Shown piece by piece: positions 26,195 through 34,124 of a DNA stretch of 64,000 nt. The stretch's first letter is position 1. Each line of letters opens with the position of its first letter. The DNA is from JAJRRH01 sp047638815 (GTDB lineage Bacteria; Bacteroidota; Bacteroidia; Flavobacteriales_D; JABDKJ01), in the NCBI GenBank assembly GCA_047638815.1, contig JBLIMR010000002.1, forward strand, positions 124,001 to 188,000, read 5' to 3'. The notes below the pieces were generated by a model, which ran no database searches, was not told the DNA's origin, and saw only the letters and a list, made by a program, of their open reading frames with translations. The position numbers and the translations under genes are program-made.

Positions 26195-28267
26195 ATGGCA
26201 GTAATAGGAAGTATTAGAAAAAGATCTGGATTACTAATCATATTGATTGGAATGGCGATTTTACTATTTGTATTGGGTGATGCGCTTGGAAGTGGCGGGT
26301 TATTTTCTCCAAGCGTCCCACAGGTGGGATCAATTAATGGTGAATCAGTAGATGCAACTCAGTTAGAGCAAGAAGCTGCAAAGCTTGAGCAATTGTACAC
26401 TTCGTATGGAAGTACGATCACTAGAGATCAGGCTAGAAAGCAAGCATGGGCAAACTTAGTTCGTGATAAGGTATTCTATGCATGTGTTCAAGAATCAGGC
26501 GTAAATGTCACTGATGATGAATATGATGATATTAGATGGGGTGATGCAGTAATGGATGAATTCACTAATGCACCTAGATATAAAGGAGCAAACGGTCTAT
26601 TCTCACCAGATTCTGTTCAAATATTCTACACGGCACTTTGGGAAAACAGAAGAGAAATATACAAGGCAGAAAAGAAGAGATTGGTAGAAAGTAAATTGAC
26701 TGAGAAGTTCAATACGCTTATTGGAAAAAGCATTTATTACAATAATATCGATGGTAAGGACAATGCGAACGGAACATCAGAAAAAGTGTCTTTTCAATAT
26801 GTAATGAAAAAGTATGCTGAAATTCCAGATAGTACTATTACACCTGATGAGAGTCTAATGACGGCTTACTTTAACGACCATAAGAACGATAAAAGTTTTG
26901 AGCAAGTTGAGGCACGTAGTATTGAATATGTGACATTTGGCGTAGTTCCTACTGAAGGTGATAAAGTCCTTATTATGGAGGAAGTTGCCAACTTGAAAGA
27001 AGGATTCCAAACAAGCACTAATGACTCCAGCTATGTTATAGCCAATAGTGACTTATCATCATATATTGAGACTACATACAAGCAGGGATCAAGACAAGAT
27101 AATTTCGATAGTGAATTGACGAATGCTTCTATTGGATCTATTGTAGGTCCATATAAAGATGGCGAATCATATAAGATTGCAAAAGTAGTTCGTAAATCTG
27201 AGCCTCAGGATGAGTCAAGGGTAAGACATATTTTATTGAAAAGCGCTACCGATAATGACGATTTAAAAAATAGAGCGGATAGCATATTAAGAGCCATCAA
27301 AAAGGACGGAGATGCTTTTGATGCTTTAGGCGCTAAATTCTCAGAAGATAATTTCCAAGGAAATCAAGGAGTTTATGATTGGTTCCCAAAAGGGCAAATG
27401 GTAACAGAATTCGAAGATTTTAGTTTCGATAATGCTGAAGGTTCAAAGGGTGTTGTGAAAACACAATTCGGATACCATATCATTGAAGTATTGGGAAGAA
27501 GAAATGCTATAAGCTCAATAATCGCTGAAATATCAAGAAACATTGTTGCTTCAACAGAAACGGTCAACTTAGCGTATGAAGAAGCAAGTAATTTTGCTGT
27601 TGATTATAATTCAGAAGATAAATTTAGTGCGGGTGCGTTGGAAAAAGGATTGCAAGTAGATTCAGAACCCAACCTTAAAATGGCTGCGACTAGTGTAGGT
27701 AAAGTAACTGATGCTAGAGAGATAGTTCGATGGGCATATGATGATAGTAGAACGGTTGGTGAAATATCACAAGCATTTGACTTAAACGAGAATTTTGTAG
27801 TTGCAAAATTTGTTGCCAAGAAGGAAAAGGGAGTACCTACATATGAAAACGCTAAGGAACTGGTAAAAACGGAAGTTTTGAAGCAAATGAAAGCGGATAA
27901 AATTATTGCCTCTTTTAGTGGTGCTGGCGATCTTAACGCAATAGCAACATCATTAGATGTTAAGGTTAATGATGCCAATGATATTGCATACAGTGTTAAT
28001 GGTGCACCTGGAGCTGGAAACGAACCGTTAATGATTGGTAAAGCTTTTGCTCTTCCGGAAGGCGGCATGTCTGAGCCAATTAAAGGAAATCAAGGAGTTT
28101 TTGTTATCAAGGTCTTATCCAAGGTTTCAGGGTCAGGTGATGTCACGGATTATACTAATAATCAGAATAACCTTATGAAACAGGCTGAAACGTCCGTTGT
28201 TTCAAGAATTCAAGGAGCAATGAATACTGCTGCTGATGTGGAAAATACAATCGATAAGTTGTATTAG
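26195..28267 (+). CDS. Periplasmic folding factor, PpiD/SurA-like peptidylprolyl isomerase
   Basis: A 690-residue membrane-anchored chaperone. Residues 12-30 (LLIILIGMAILLFVLGDAL) form a signal anchor, followed by the SurA N-terminal-like helical domain. A parvulin rotamase domain at about 340-450 shows VRHILLKS, FSEDNFQGNQGVYDWFPKGQ and FGYHIIEVLGRR; a second, degenerate parvulin-like unit may follow near the C terminus. PpiD proteins help outer-membrane proteins leave the Sec channel and fold. The position at the end of the coaX-barrel-TPR-lptC block fits an outer-membrane assembly role. A terminator follows. Confidence 0.9.
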   Translation: MAVIGSIRKRSGLLIILIGMAILLFVLGDALGSGGLFSPSVPQVGSINGESVDATQLEQEAAKLEQLYTSYGSTITRDQARKQAWANLVRDKVFYACVQESGVNVTDDEYDDIRWGDAVMDEFTNAPRYKGANGLFSPDSVQIFYTALWENRREIYKAEKKRLVESKLTEKFNTLIGKSIYYNNIDGKDNANGTSEKVSFQYVMKKYAEIPDSTITPDESLMTAYFNDHKNDKSFEQVEARSIEYVTFGVVPTEGDKVLIMEEVANLKEGFQTSTNDSSYVIANSDLSSYIETTYKQGSRQDNFDSELTNASIGSIVGPYKDGESYKIAKVVRKSEPQDESRVRHILLKSATDNDDLKNRADSILRAIKKDGDAFDALGAKFSEDNFQGNQGVYDWFPKGQMVTEFEDFSFDNAEGSKGVVKTQFGYHIIEVLGRRNAISSIIAEISRNIVASTETVNLAYEEASNFAVDYNSEDKFSAGALEKGLQVDSEPNLKMAATSVGKVTDAREIVRWAYDDSRTVGEISQAFDLNENFVVAKFVAKKEKGVPTYENAKELVKTEVLKQMKADKIIASFSGAGDLNAIATSLDVKVNDANDIAYSVNGAPGAGNEPLMIGKAFALPEGGMSEPIKGNQGVFVIKVLSKVSGSGDVTDYTNNQNNLMKQAETSVVSRIQGAMNTAADVENTIDKLY

Positions 28268-28289
28268 AACAGCATAAAATATGAGATAA

Positions 28290-28325
28290 AAAAAAGGGGA
28301 GCTTTTCAGGCTTCCCTTTTTTATT
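28290..28325. terminator. Bidirectional terminator between ppiD-like and hsp20 genes
   Basis: AAGGGGAGC and GCTTCCCTT pair (one G-T) over a short loop. An A run precedes and a T run follows, so both convergent genes can use it. Confidence 0.78.
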
Positions 28326-28338
28326 AACCTTAAAATAT

Positions 28339-28770
28339 TTAATCAACAAGAATTTTCTTAGCGGACTCTTTTTCAAGTTTAACCTTTGGAATGTTTACCA
28401 GCAGTATCCCATCAAGATAACTTGCTTTTATTTCAGAAGAGAGTGTTGATTCAGGTAAGGTAAACATCCTTGTAAAAGAATGATAGTTGAATTCCATTCT
28501 TGCGTAGTCAGATTCTTTCTTTTGATCTTTCACTTCTTCCCTATACGAAATACGCAACTGGGCTTCTTTAATTACTAAATCAAAATTTTCCTTTTTTAAG
28601 CCTGAGGCAGCCATTTCTAGCAGAAAGTACTCTGAAGTTTCTTTGAGGTTTACCGAAGGTAAATTGGGGTGTCTTAGTCTATTACTTATCGGATTTATGA
28701 TTTCATCATTAATCATGTCTTCCATCATTTTTGCCAAGCTGGGTCTATTATTATATTTTACGTTTTTCAT
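28339..28770 (-). CDS. Small heat shock protein, Hsp20/alpha-crystallin family
   Basis: Hsp20 proteins hold unfolding proteins in a refoldable state. With ATG 28770 the protein is 143 residues: an N-terminal arm (MKMKNVKYNNRP), an alpha-crystallin domain from about residue 40 (PSVNLKETSEYFLLEMAASG, FTRMFTLPESTLSSEIKA, the signature YLDGILLVNIPK), and a short tail. A longer upstream frame is not conserved-looking and runs into the small-RNA terminator. The leader contains a terminator-like hairpin at 28906-28933, so expression may be separate from, or modulated by, the upstream RNA. Confidence 0.9.
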   Translation of the reverse strand: MKNVKYNNRPSLAKMMEDMINDEIINPISNRLRHPNLPSVNLKETSEYFLLEMAASGLKKENFDLVIKEAQLRISYREEVKDQKKESDYARMEFNYHSFTRMFTLPESTLSSEIKASYLDGILLVNIPKVKLEKESAKKILVD

Positions 28771-28905
28771 TTTCAAGCTATTATTATTTACTCGACAGCG
28801 GTCAAATATTAAACCAATCGAATTTTTGGGACTAGAATACTTCTGGAAGGACCTTGAGATGACACAATGACAGCCAAAACTAATACAACCAGACAATAAG
28901 GCATG

Positions 28906-28933
28906 AAAAAGGGGGTCTCGATTCGAGACCCCC
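28906..28933 (-). terminator. Strong hairpin terminator of the candidate small RNA
   Basis: GGGGGTCTCG at 28911-28920 and CGAGACCCCC at 28924-28933 pair perfectly over a 3-nt loop. On the minus strand a T run follows (AAAAA at 28906-28910 on plus). It lies 136 bases before the hsp20 start. Confidence 0.8.
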
Positions 28934-29028
28934 AAAAATGCCCTGAATTATTCTTTCTCACAATTCAATCATCTCTATCATTCTCAAATGCTCAACTTCA
29001 CGATCTCTCTTCACAAAATTCAGGGCAA
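28906..29028 (-). ncRNA. Candidate small RNA upstream of hsp20
   Basis: The 404-bp gap between hsp20 and the phosphohexomutase holds no gene but contains an apparent RNA unit on the minus strand. TGCCCTGAATT (28939-28949) and AATTCAGGGCA (29017-29027) form a perfect 11-bp closing stem. The 67-nt loop between them contains only two C residues on the minus strand and is rich in G and A, so it should stay mostly single-stranded; AUCGU and AUGAU inside could form a weak hairpin. A strong terminator follows at once. A hairpin with a big open bubble of about 100 nt recalls 6S RNA, including the 6S-Flavo class, but I cannot confirm identity. No clear promoter box was found. It may instead be an hsp20 leader element. 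Confidence 0.5.
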
Positions 29029-29150
29029 TTTGAAAAAACTAATTACAGTATCTAAAACGCAAAAACTGCCTAAAGGTTTCGATTTGAGAATATGAAATAT
29101 CAATTTTAATAAACAAGAGAATTAAACGAGCTATCAGTGGCTATAAATCT

Positions 29151-29158
29151 TAACTTCG
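29151..29158 (+). promoter_or_regulatory. -7 promoter box of the phosphohexomutase gene
   Basis: TAACTTCG fits TAnnTTCG and ends 16 bases before the ATG at 29175. Confidence 0.4.
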
Positions 29159-29174
29159 GGGCAAAATTTGAATA

Positions 29175-30902
29175 ATGACAGAAGAAGCAATCGTCAAAAA
29201 AGCCAGCCAGTGGCTTTCCCCTGTGTTCAACGCATCAACAAGAGAGCAGGTAACTCATCTTATAGTGAATGATCAGGCTGAACTCTTCGAGTGCTTTTAT
29301 AAAGATTTGGAGTTCGGAACCGGAGGCATGAGAGGCAAGATGGGCGTAGGTACTAATAGGGTTAACATCTATACTATTGGTATTGCTACCCAAGGATTGT
29401 CTAATTATCTGATGAAGCAATATAAAGATAGTCCAAGTAAGATCGCTATTGCCTATGATAGCAGAAACAATAGTCATTTGTTTGCGAACAAGGCCGCTGA
29501 AATATTATCTGCCAATGGTCATATGGTTTATATTTTTGAAGAGTTGAGACCAACACCGATTCTAAGCTACGCTGTTAGAGAACTACAATGCCAAGCAGGT
29601 ATCGTCATTACAGCTTCACACAACCCAAAGGAGTACAATGGATATAAAGTCTATTGGTCAGACGGAGGTCAATTGGTTCCACCTCACGATAAGGGAATAA
29701 TAGATGAGGTGAGAAAAATCCATGGACCAGAAAATATCAACATGAGCGCTAATCATAGTATGATTAAGAAAATTGGTGAGGAATTAGATTACAAATACTT
29801 GAATCTCATTAATAACAGATTGATAAACTCCAATTTACAAGAAGAGAGGAATGAATTGAAAATCGTATTTACATCACTTCATGGTACCGGCATTACCTTA
29901 ATTCCCAAAATGCTAGAAATGGCTGGTTATCAGCATGTGCATATTGTTGATGAACAAAAAAACCCTGACGGTAATTTTCCAACCGTACATTCTCCAAATC
30001 CGGAAGAAAGAGCAGCTTTGGATTTAGGTCTAAAGGCTGGCCAAAGAATTGATGCAGATATAGTTATTGGAACAGATCCTGATGCAGATCGTGTGGGTAT
30101 CGCCATCAGAAATGAAGCAAACGAACTTGAACTGATTAATGGAAATCAGGCAGCTGCATTATTAATCTATTATTTACTTAGTAGAAAGCAAGAAGATGGA
30201 ACAATCTCAAGCAATCAATTTATTGCTAAAACGATCGTAACATCAGAAATATTGACTGACTTGGCTAATCATTTTGGTGTTAAGATATATCATACGCTGA
30301 CAGGCTTTAAGTATATCGCAGAACTTATAGGTGAAAAAGAGGGCAAGGAGAAATTCATTGGTGGTGGTGAGGAGAGTTATGGATATCTAGTTGATGACTT
30401 TGTAAGAGATAAAGATGCTGTTATTTCAGCGGTGATGCTCTGTGAAATGGCATGTTGGGCGAAAACCAAGGGTAAAGAAGTATGGCAATTGATGAGAGAA
30501 ATATATGAGGTGACAGGCTTGTATAAAGAAGCTTTGGTGTCAATTACCAAGGAGGGTTCAGTTGGGTTTGATGAGATTCAAGCACTAATGGATAAGTGGA
30601 GACACCACCCACCAAAGGAAATAAATGGATCGAGAGTGACACAGTTTATTGATTACAAAACGGGGATACAAAAGTTTAAGCCAGCTGGCAATATAAGCAC
30701 CATCAATTTTCCAAAATCGAATGTTCTTCAATATATAACAAGTGATCATTCCAAAATTACGGTAAGACCGTCAGGAACTGAACCAAAGATAAAATACTAC
30801 ATAAGTGTGAAGTGTGATTATAACCAGGGAGATAACTTCAATGCTGCAAGCGAAAAATTGAATCAAAAGATCGAGTCCATCAAAAAGGAATTAGCGGTCT
30901 AA
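29175..30902 (+). CDS. Phosphoglucomutase/phosphomannomutase family protein
   Basis: This alpha-D-phosphohexomutase moves a phosphate between C1 and C6 of hexose phosphates through a phosphoserine. The 575-residue protein shows the active-site serine motif ITASHNPKEYNGYKVYW (about 150), the metal loop GTDPDADRVGIA (about 296-307), the sugar-specificity loop GGGEESYGYL and the phosphate-binding loop VRPSGTEPKIKYY. Length and the N-terminal FGTGGMRGKMGVG block fit the long form (PgcA-like) found in Bacteroidota and Firmicutes. Whether glucose or mannose phosphate is the main substrate cannot be read here. Its stop abuts the stop of the convergent tdh gene with no base between them. Confidence 0.93.
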   Translation: MTEEAIVKKASQWLSPVFNASTREQVTHLIVNDQAELFECFYKDLEFGTGGMRGKMGVGTNRVNIYTIGIATQGLSNYLMKQYKDSPSKIAIAYDSRNNSHLFANKAAEILSANGHMVYIFEELRPTPILSYAVRELQCQAGIVITASHNPKEYNGYKVYWSDGGQLVPPHDKGIIDEVRKIHGPENINMSANHSMIKKIGEELDYKYLNLINNRLINSNLQEERNELKIVFTSLHGTGITLIPKMLEMAGYQHVHIVDEQKNPDGNFPTVHSPNPEERAALDLGLKAGQRIDADIVIGTDPDADRVGIAIRNEANELELINGNQAAALLIYYLLSRKQEDGTISSNQFIAKTIVTSEILTDLANHFGVKIYHTLTGFKYIAELIGEKEGKEKFIGGGEESYGYLVDDFVRDKDAVISAVMLCEMACWAKTKGKEVWQLMREIYEVTGLYKEALVSITKEGSVGFDEIQALMDKWRHHPPKEINGSRVTQFIDYKTGIQKFKPAGNISTINFPKSNVLQYITSDHSKITVRPSGTEPKIKYYISVKCDYNQGDNFNAASEKLNQKIESIKKELAV

Positions 30903-31868
30903 CTAGGAAACAACAGCTCTACTTGATCTTTTTTTTTTAAGATTAAATATCATGTCCTCGACCATACTTTCCAAATTATAGGTTGGATTCCAATTCCATT
31001 CTTCTTTGGCAACTGAGTCATCAATGCTACTTGGCCATGTGCTGGCAATATGATCACGAGAATCGATCAGATAATCCATCTTAAAATTTGGGAGATGCTT
31101 TTTAATTTCTAAAGCCAGCTGTTCAGGAGAAAAACTGATGCCAGCCAAATTGTAAGAATCACGATGTTTTATTGATTCTGGATCGGCCTCCATGATTTCT
31201 ATAGTTGACCGTATAGCATCATCCATATACATCATAGGCAGAGCTCGATCCTTGTGTAAATAGCATGTAAAAGAATTGTTTTCCAAGGCTTCATGAAAAA
31301 TACTTACTGCGTAATCAGTGGTGCCCCCGCCAGGCTCACTCTCGTGCCCTATCAATCCTGGATAGCGCAAACTTCTCACATCTACATCATATTTGGTGTG
31401 GTAATAATCACACCATTGTTCCCCAGCCAATTTACTAATTCCATAAACTGTATTAGGATTCTTAATGGAATGCTGGGGAGTATTAAACTTTGGAGATTCT
31501 GTGCCAAATACAGCAATAGAACTAGGCCAAAATATCTTATTCACCAATTTGTCTTTTCCCAGTTCTAGTATGTTAAGAAGGCTCTGCATGTTAAGATCCC
31601 AAGCATTTATTGGGTATTTTTCACCTGTGGCAGATAGCATGGCAGCCAGTAAATATACTTCAGTGAAAGAATTTTCGATAAATAAATCTCTCAAAGCTGG
31701 TTTATCCAATACATCCAATTGAATAAAATTACTATCACTAATATAGGCATCAGTACATCGAAGATCACTTGCAAAAACATTTGCATAACCATTAAGGTCT
31801 CTCAGTTTTTTAACCAGTTCAATCCCAATCTGACCAGCCGCACCTATTACTAAAATCTTAGATTCCAT
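30903..31868 (-). CDS. L-threonine 3-dehydrogenase, short-chain (SDR) type
   Basis: The SDR-type enzyme oxidises L-threonine to 2-amino-3-ketobutyrate with NAD. The 321-residue protein begins with the Rossmann motif GAAGQIG, has the catalytic YGISK (YxxxK), and the family blocks SLRYPGLIGHESEPGGGTTD and LPMMYMDDAI, matching the threonine dehydrogenases known from Flavobacterium and animals rather than other epimerases. I start at ATG 31868: upstream residues of the longer frame cross the TATTTTCG promoter box. A UDP-glucose epimerase-like activity is the alternative. No kbl (ketobutyrate ligase) gene is adjacent. Confidence 0.87.
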   Translation of the reverse strand: MESKILVIGAAGQIGIELVKKLRDLNGYANVFASDLRCTDAYISDSNFIQLDVLDKPALRDLFIENSFTEVYLLAAMLSATGEKYPINAWDLNMQSLLNILELGKDKLVNKIFWPSSIAVFGTESPKFNTPQHSIKNPNTVYGISKLAGEQWCDYYHTKYDVDVRSLRYPGLIGHESEPGGGTTDYAVSIFHEALENNSFTCYLHKDRALPMMYMDDAIRSTIEIMEADPESIKHRDSYNLAGISFSPEQLALEIKKHLPNFKMDYLIDSRDHIASTWPSSIDDSVAKEEWNWNPTYNLESMVEDMIFNLKKKRSSRAVVS

Positions 31869-31906
31869 TTTTCCTAAATCTTTTGAATTATCCCGCGAAG
31901 TTTTGG

Positions 31907-31914
31907 CGAAAATA
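31907..31914 (-). promoter_or_regulatory. -7 promoter box of the threonine dehydrogenase gene
   Basis: TATTTTCG on the minus strand fits TAnnTTCG; a TTCGG about 16 bases upstream could serve as the -33 element. The leader would be about 35 bases. Confidence 0.45.
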
Positions 31915-32070
31915 GTAATTTCTGTTACCGAATAGGTAATAAGAAATCGCCTAAAATGGATTCCAATCAAAGACGAAACCTAGCGCTCTGAAGTGGTTAT
32001 TCTTCATTTCCCTGAAATCAAGGATATTAAGGATCAGCTTTTGATAAAAAGTAGCGGATGTATTGGCTTC

Positions 32071-32104
32071 TTGAAAACCTAAGATTTTTTAATTACTATC
32101 TTTG
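32071..32104 (+). promoter_or_regulatory. Promoter of the coiled-coil membrane protein gene
   Basis: TTG at 32071-32073 and TATCTTTG at 32097-32104 (exact TAnnTTTG) are separated by 23 bases; the box ends 22 bases before the ATG at 32127. Confidence 0.5.
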
Positions 32105-32126
32105 AAGAGAACGAAACACTACACTT

Positions 32127-33053
32127 ATGGGAGACGCTATCACGAAATCAAAAGGTAATAATAGGGGATTACACATCATTATTGGGTTATTGTGTATAGC
32201 GGTATTGGTTTTAGCGTATTTGCTTAGTGAAACGAAAACGGATGTTGTAGGTCTGGAAGAATCCAATATAGAGCTAACCACGGAACGTAGTGAACTGGAA
32301 GAGGGATTGGTTGAAATGCTGCAGCAGTATGACACCTTGAGCGTTGAGAATGATGAGATGAAGGGAAAAGTTTTGCAACAAAGAGAAGAGATTGCGTCTT
32401 TACTGGAAAGAGTTCAGAAATTAAAGAAAGATGACTCTTCACTGCGCTGGGAGATTGGTAAATTGAAGAAGGAGGCTGGTACTTTACGAGATATTATGAA
32501 GGATTATCTTGTTACCATTGACTCATTAAATCAAGAGAATATTGCATTAACTCATGAGAATCAAACCTTATCGACCAACCTGTCGGATGTAAGTTCTCAG
32601 AAAAACGCCCTTGCAAATAAATTGGAAGATCAGGCAAGTATAATTAAGGCGGGCTCTGTACTGACGGCCAACTCATTCATTGCCGAAGCCATTAGGGTCA
32701 GAAGCACCGGAGCTCAAAAGGAAACAAATAGAGCCTCAAGAGCCGAAATGATAAAGTCATGTGTCAATCTCGCGCAAAATAATATTTCTAAAAAAGGTCC
32801 TAAGACGCTACATGTTAGAGTAATAAGCCCAGAAGGATTGGTTCTGGATGATAAAAACAACATAGGTAAGACGTTTAACTTCAGTGGAGTGTCGGGTAAG
32901 TATAGTGCTAAGCGACAGTTTGACTACGATGGAACGGGTAAAAGCATTTGTGTTTTTCATACTGTTACTTCTGAATTAACCGCTGGTCAATATATTGTTG
33001 AAATATATGAAGCTGGTAGTTTAATAGGGAAAACTAAATTCGACTTACGCTAA
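32127..33053 (+). CDS. Membrane-anchored coiled-coil protein, unknown function
   Basis: The 308-residue protein has a short basic N terminus, one transmembrane helix (about residues 16-35, GLHIIIGLLCIAVLVLAYLL), then about 150 residues of heptad-rich coiled coil with many E, L, K and Q, and a compact C-terminal beta-rich domain from about residue 215 (LHVRVISPEGLVLDD, YDGTGKSICVFHTV, GQYIVEIYEAGSLIGKTKF). The layout suggests a periplasmic stalk with a head domain. I recognise the general architecture from Bacteroidota genomes but no assigned function. A glycosyltransferase gene follows 72 bases later. Confidence 0.78.
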   Translation: MGDAITKSKGNNRGLHIIIGLLCIAVLVLAYLLSETKTDVVGLEESNIELTTERSELEEGLVEMLQQYDTLSVENDEMKGKVLQQREEIASLLERVQKLKKDDSSLRWEIGKLKKEAGTLRDIMKDYLVTIDSLNQENIALTHENQTLSTNLSDVSSQKNALANKLEDQASIIKAGSVLTANSFIAEAIRVRSTGAQKETNRASRAEMIKSCVNLAQNNISKKGPKTLHVRVISPEGLVLDDKNNIGKTFNFSGVSGKYSAKRQFDYDGTGKSICVFHTVTSELTAGQYIVEIYEAGSLIGKTKFDLR

Positions 33054-33125
33054 ATACATAGCAGTATTCGTCATTATATACTTATCTTGAATTTTGATTT
33101 GTAATATCAAGATTCAGAATCTAAA

Positions 33126-34121
33126 GTGAAGAAATCTGTTATAATAGCACCATTGAATTGGGGATTGGGTCATGCAACTCGTTGTATACCATTAATCAAT
33201 AAATATCTATCTGATGATTGGATAGTCTCCATTGCCTCGGATGGAGAATCCTTGTGCTTGCTTCAAGAAGAATTCCCAAGATTAACATTTTACGAAATCC
33301 CATCATACAACGTCAAATATGCTCAAGGAAATTTGATGTCTTTCGCTATTCTAAAGCAACTACCCAAACTTAAAAAGGCAATCCGGTTGGAAAATGAATG
33401 GTTGAATAATCATTTACAGGTCAATAGGTATGATTTAATAATATCAGACAATAGATTTGGATTTTATTCTTCCGCTTGTTGTTCTGTGTTCATTACACAT
33501 CAATTGTTTATCCAAGTTCCATTAATTCAAAAAACAATCAATAAAATAAATCATGCATACATTAAAATGTTTGATGAATGTTGGGTGCCGGATATGGAAG
33601 GAAAGGATAACCTAAGCGGAAAGTTATCTCATGGGAACCTTCCTGTTCCAGTTAAATATATTGGTCCTTTATCCAGATTTGTTAGAAAGGAGATTGGGCT
33701 AAAGTATAAAGTTGTTGCGATCCTGTCAGGACCTGAACCATCTCGTGAAAGATTAGAAAAAAGAGTTATCGATGTTTTACGAAATGTTGATGACGCACTC
33801 TTAATTAGGGGTGTCCAAATATCTAATGAGAAAAGGATGATTGGTAAGTTGGAAGTCCTTGACCATTTAACGCAGCGTGAAATCGAGGAGAAGATTACGC
33901 AATCGAGGGTAGTTCTTTGTCGTTGTGGCTATAGTTCAATAATGGATATGGTTAAATTGAATAAAGAGGCCATTTTAATTCCTACTCCTGGACAGTCGGA
34001 GCAGGAATATTTAGCAATCCATCTTAAAAAACATCAGCAATTTCATTTTATAAAAGAAGAGTATTTATCCAGCTCCTTGATGGAGCTTTTAGAGGAATTC
34101 GATTTTCAGAAGATCAGCTAA
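33126..34121 (+). CDS. Glycosyltransferase, GT-B fold (MurG/GT28-like)
   Basis: The 331-residue protein starts with the glycine-rich loop of GT28-type enzymes, IIAPLNWGLGHATRCIPLI, and has a C-terminal donor-binding-like region with LCRCGYSSIMDMVKLNKEAILIPTPGQSEQEYLA, similar to MurG and MGDG-synthase families. It probably transfers a sugar from a nucleotide sugar to a lipid or other acceptor at the inner face of the membrane; donor and acceptor are unknown. It is not MurG itself, whose gene normally sits in the division cluster. The start is GTG at 33126. It ends 3 bases before the stop of recG on the other strand. Confidence 0.8.
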   Translation: MKKSVIIAPLNWGLGHATRCIPLINKYLSDDWIVSIASDGESLCLLQEEFPRLTFYEIPSYNVKYAQGNLMSFAILKQLPKLKKAIRLENEWLNNHLQVNRYDLIISDNRFGFYSSACCSVFITHQLFIQVPLIQKTINKINHAYIKMFDECWVPDMEGKDNLSGKLSHGNLPVPVKYIGPLSRFVRKEIGLKYKVVAILSGPEPSRERLEKRVIDVLRNVDDALLIRGVQISNEKRMIGKLEVLDHLTQREIEEKITQSRVVLCRCGYSSIMDMVKLNKEAILIPTPGQSEQEYLAIHLKKHQQFHFIKEEYLSSSLMELLEEFDFQKIS

Positions 34122-34124
34122 AGA

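Noticed and set aside
28339..28935. Long 198-codon frame as the full Hsp20
   Set aside because: Its first 55 codons run into the small-RNA terminator hairpin and look unlike an Hsp20 N terminus; ATG 28770 gives a normal-size protein.
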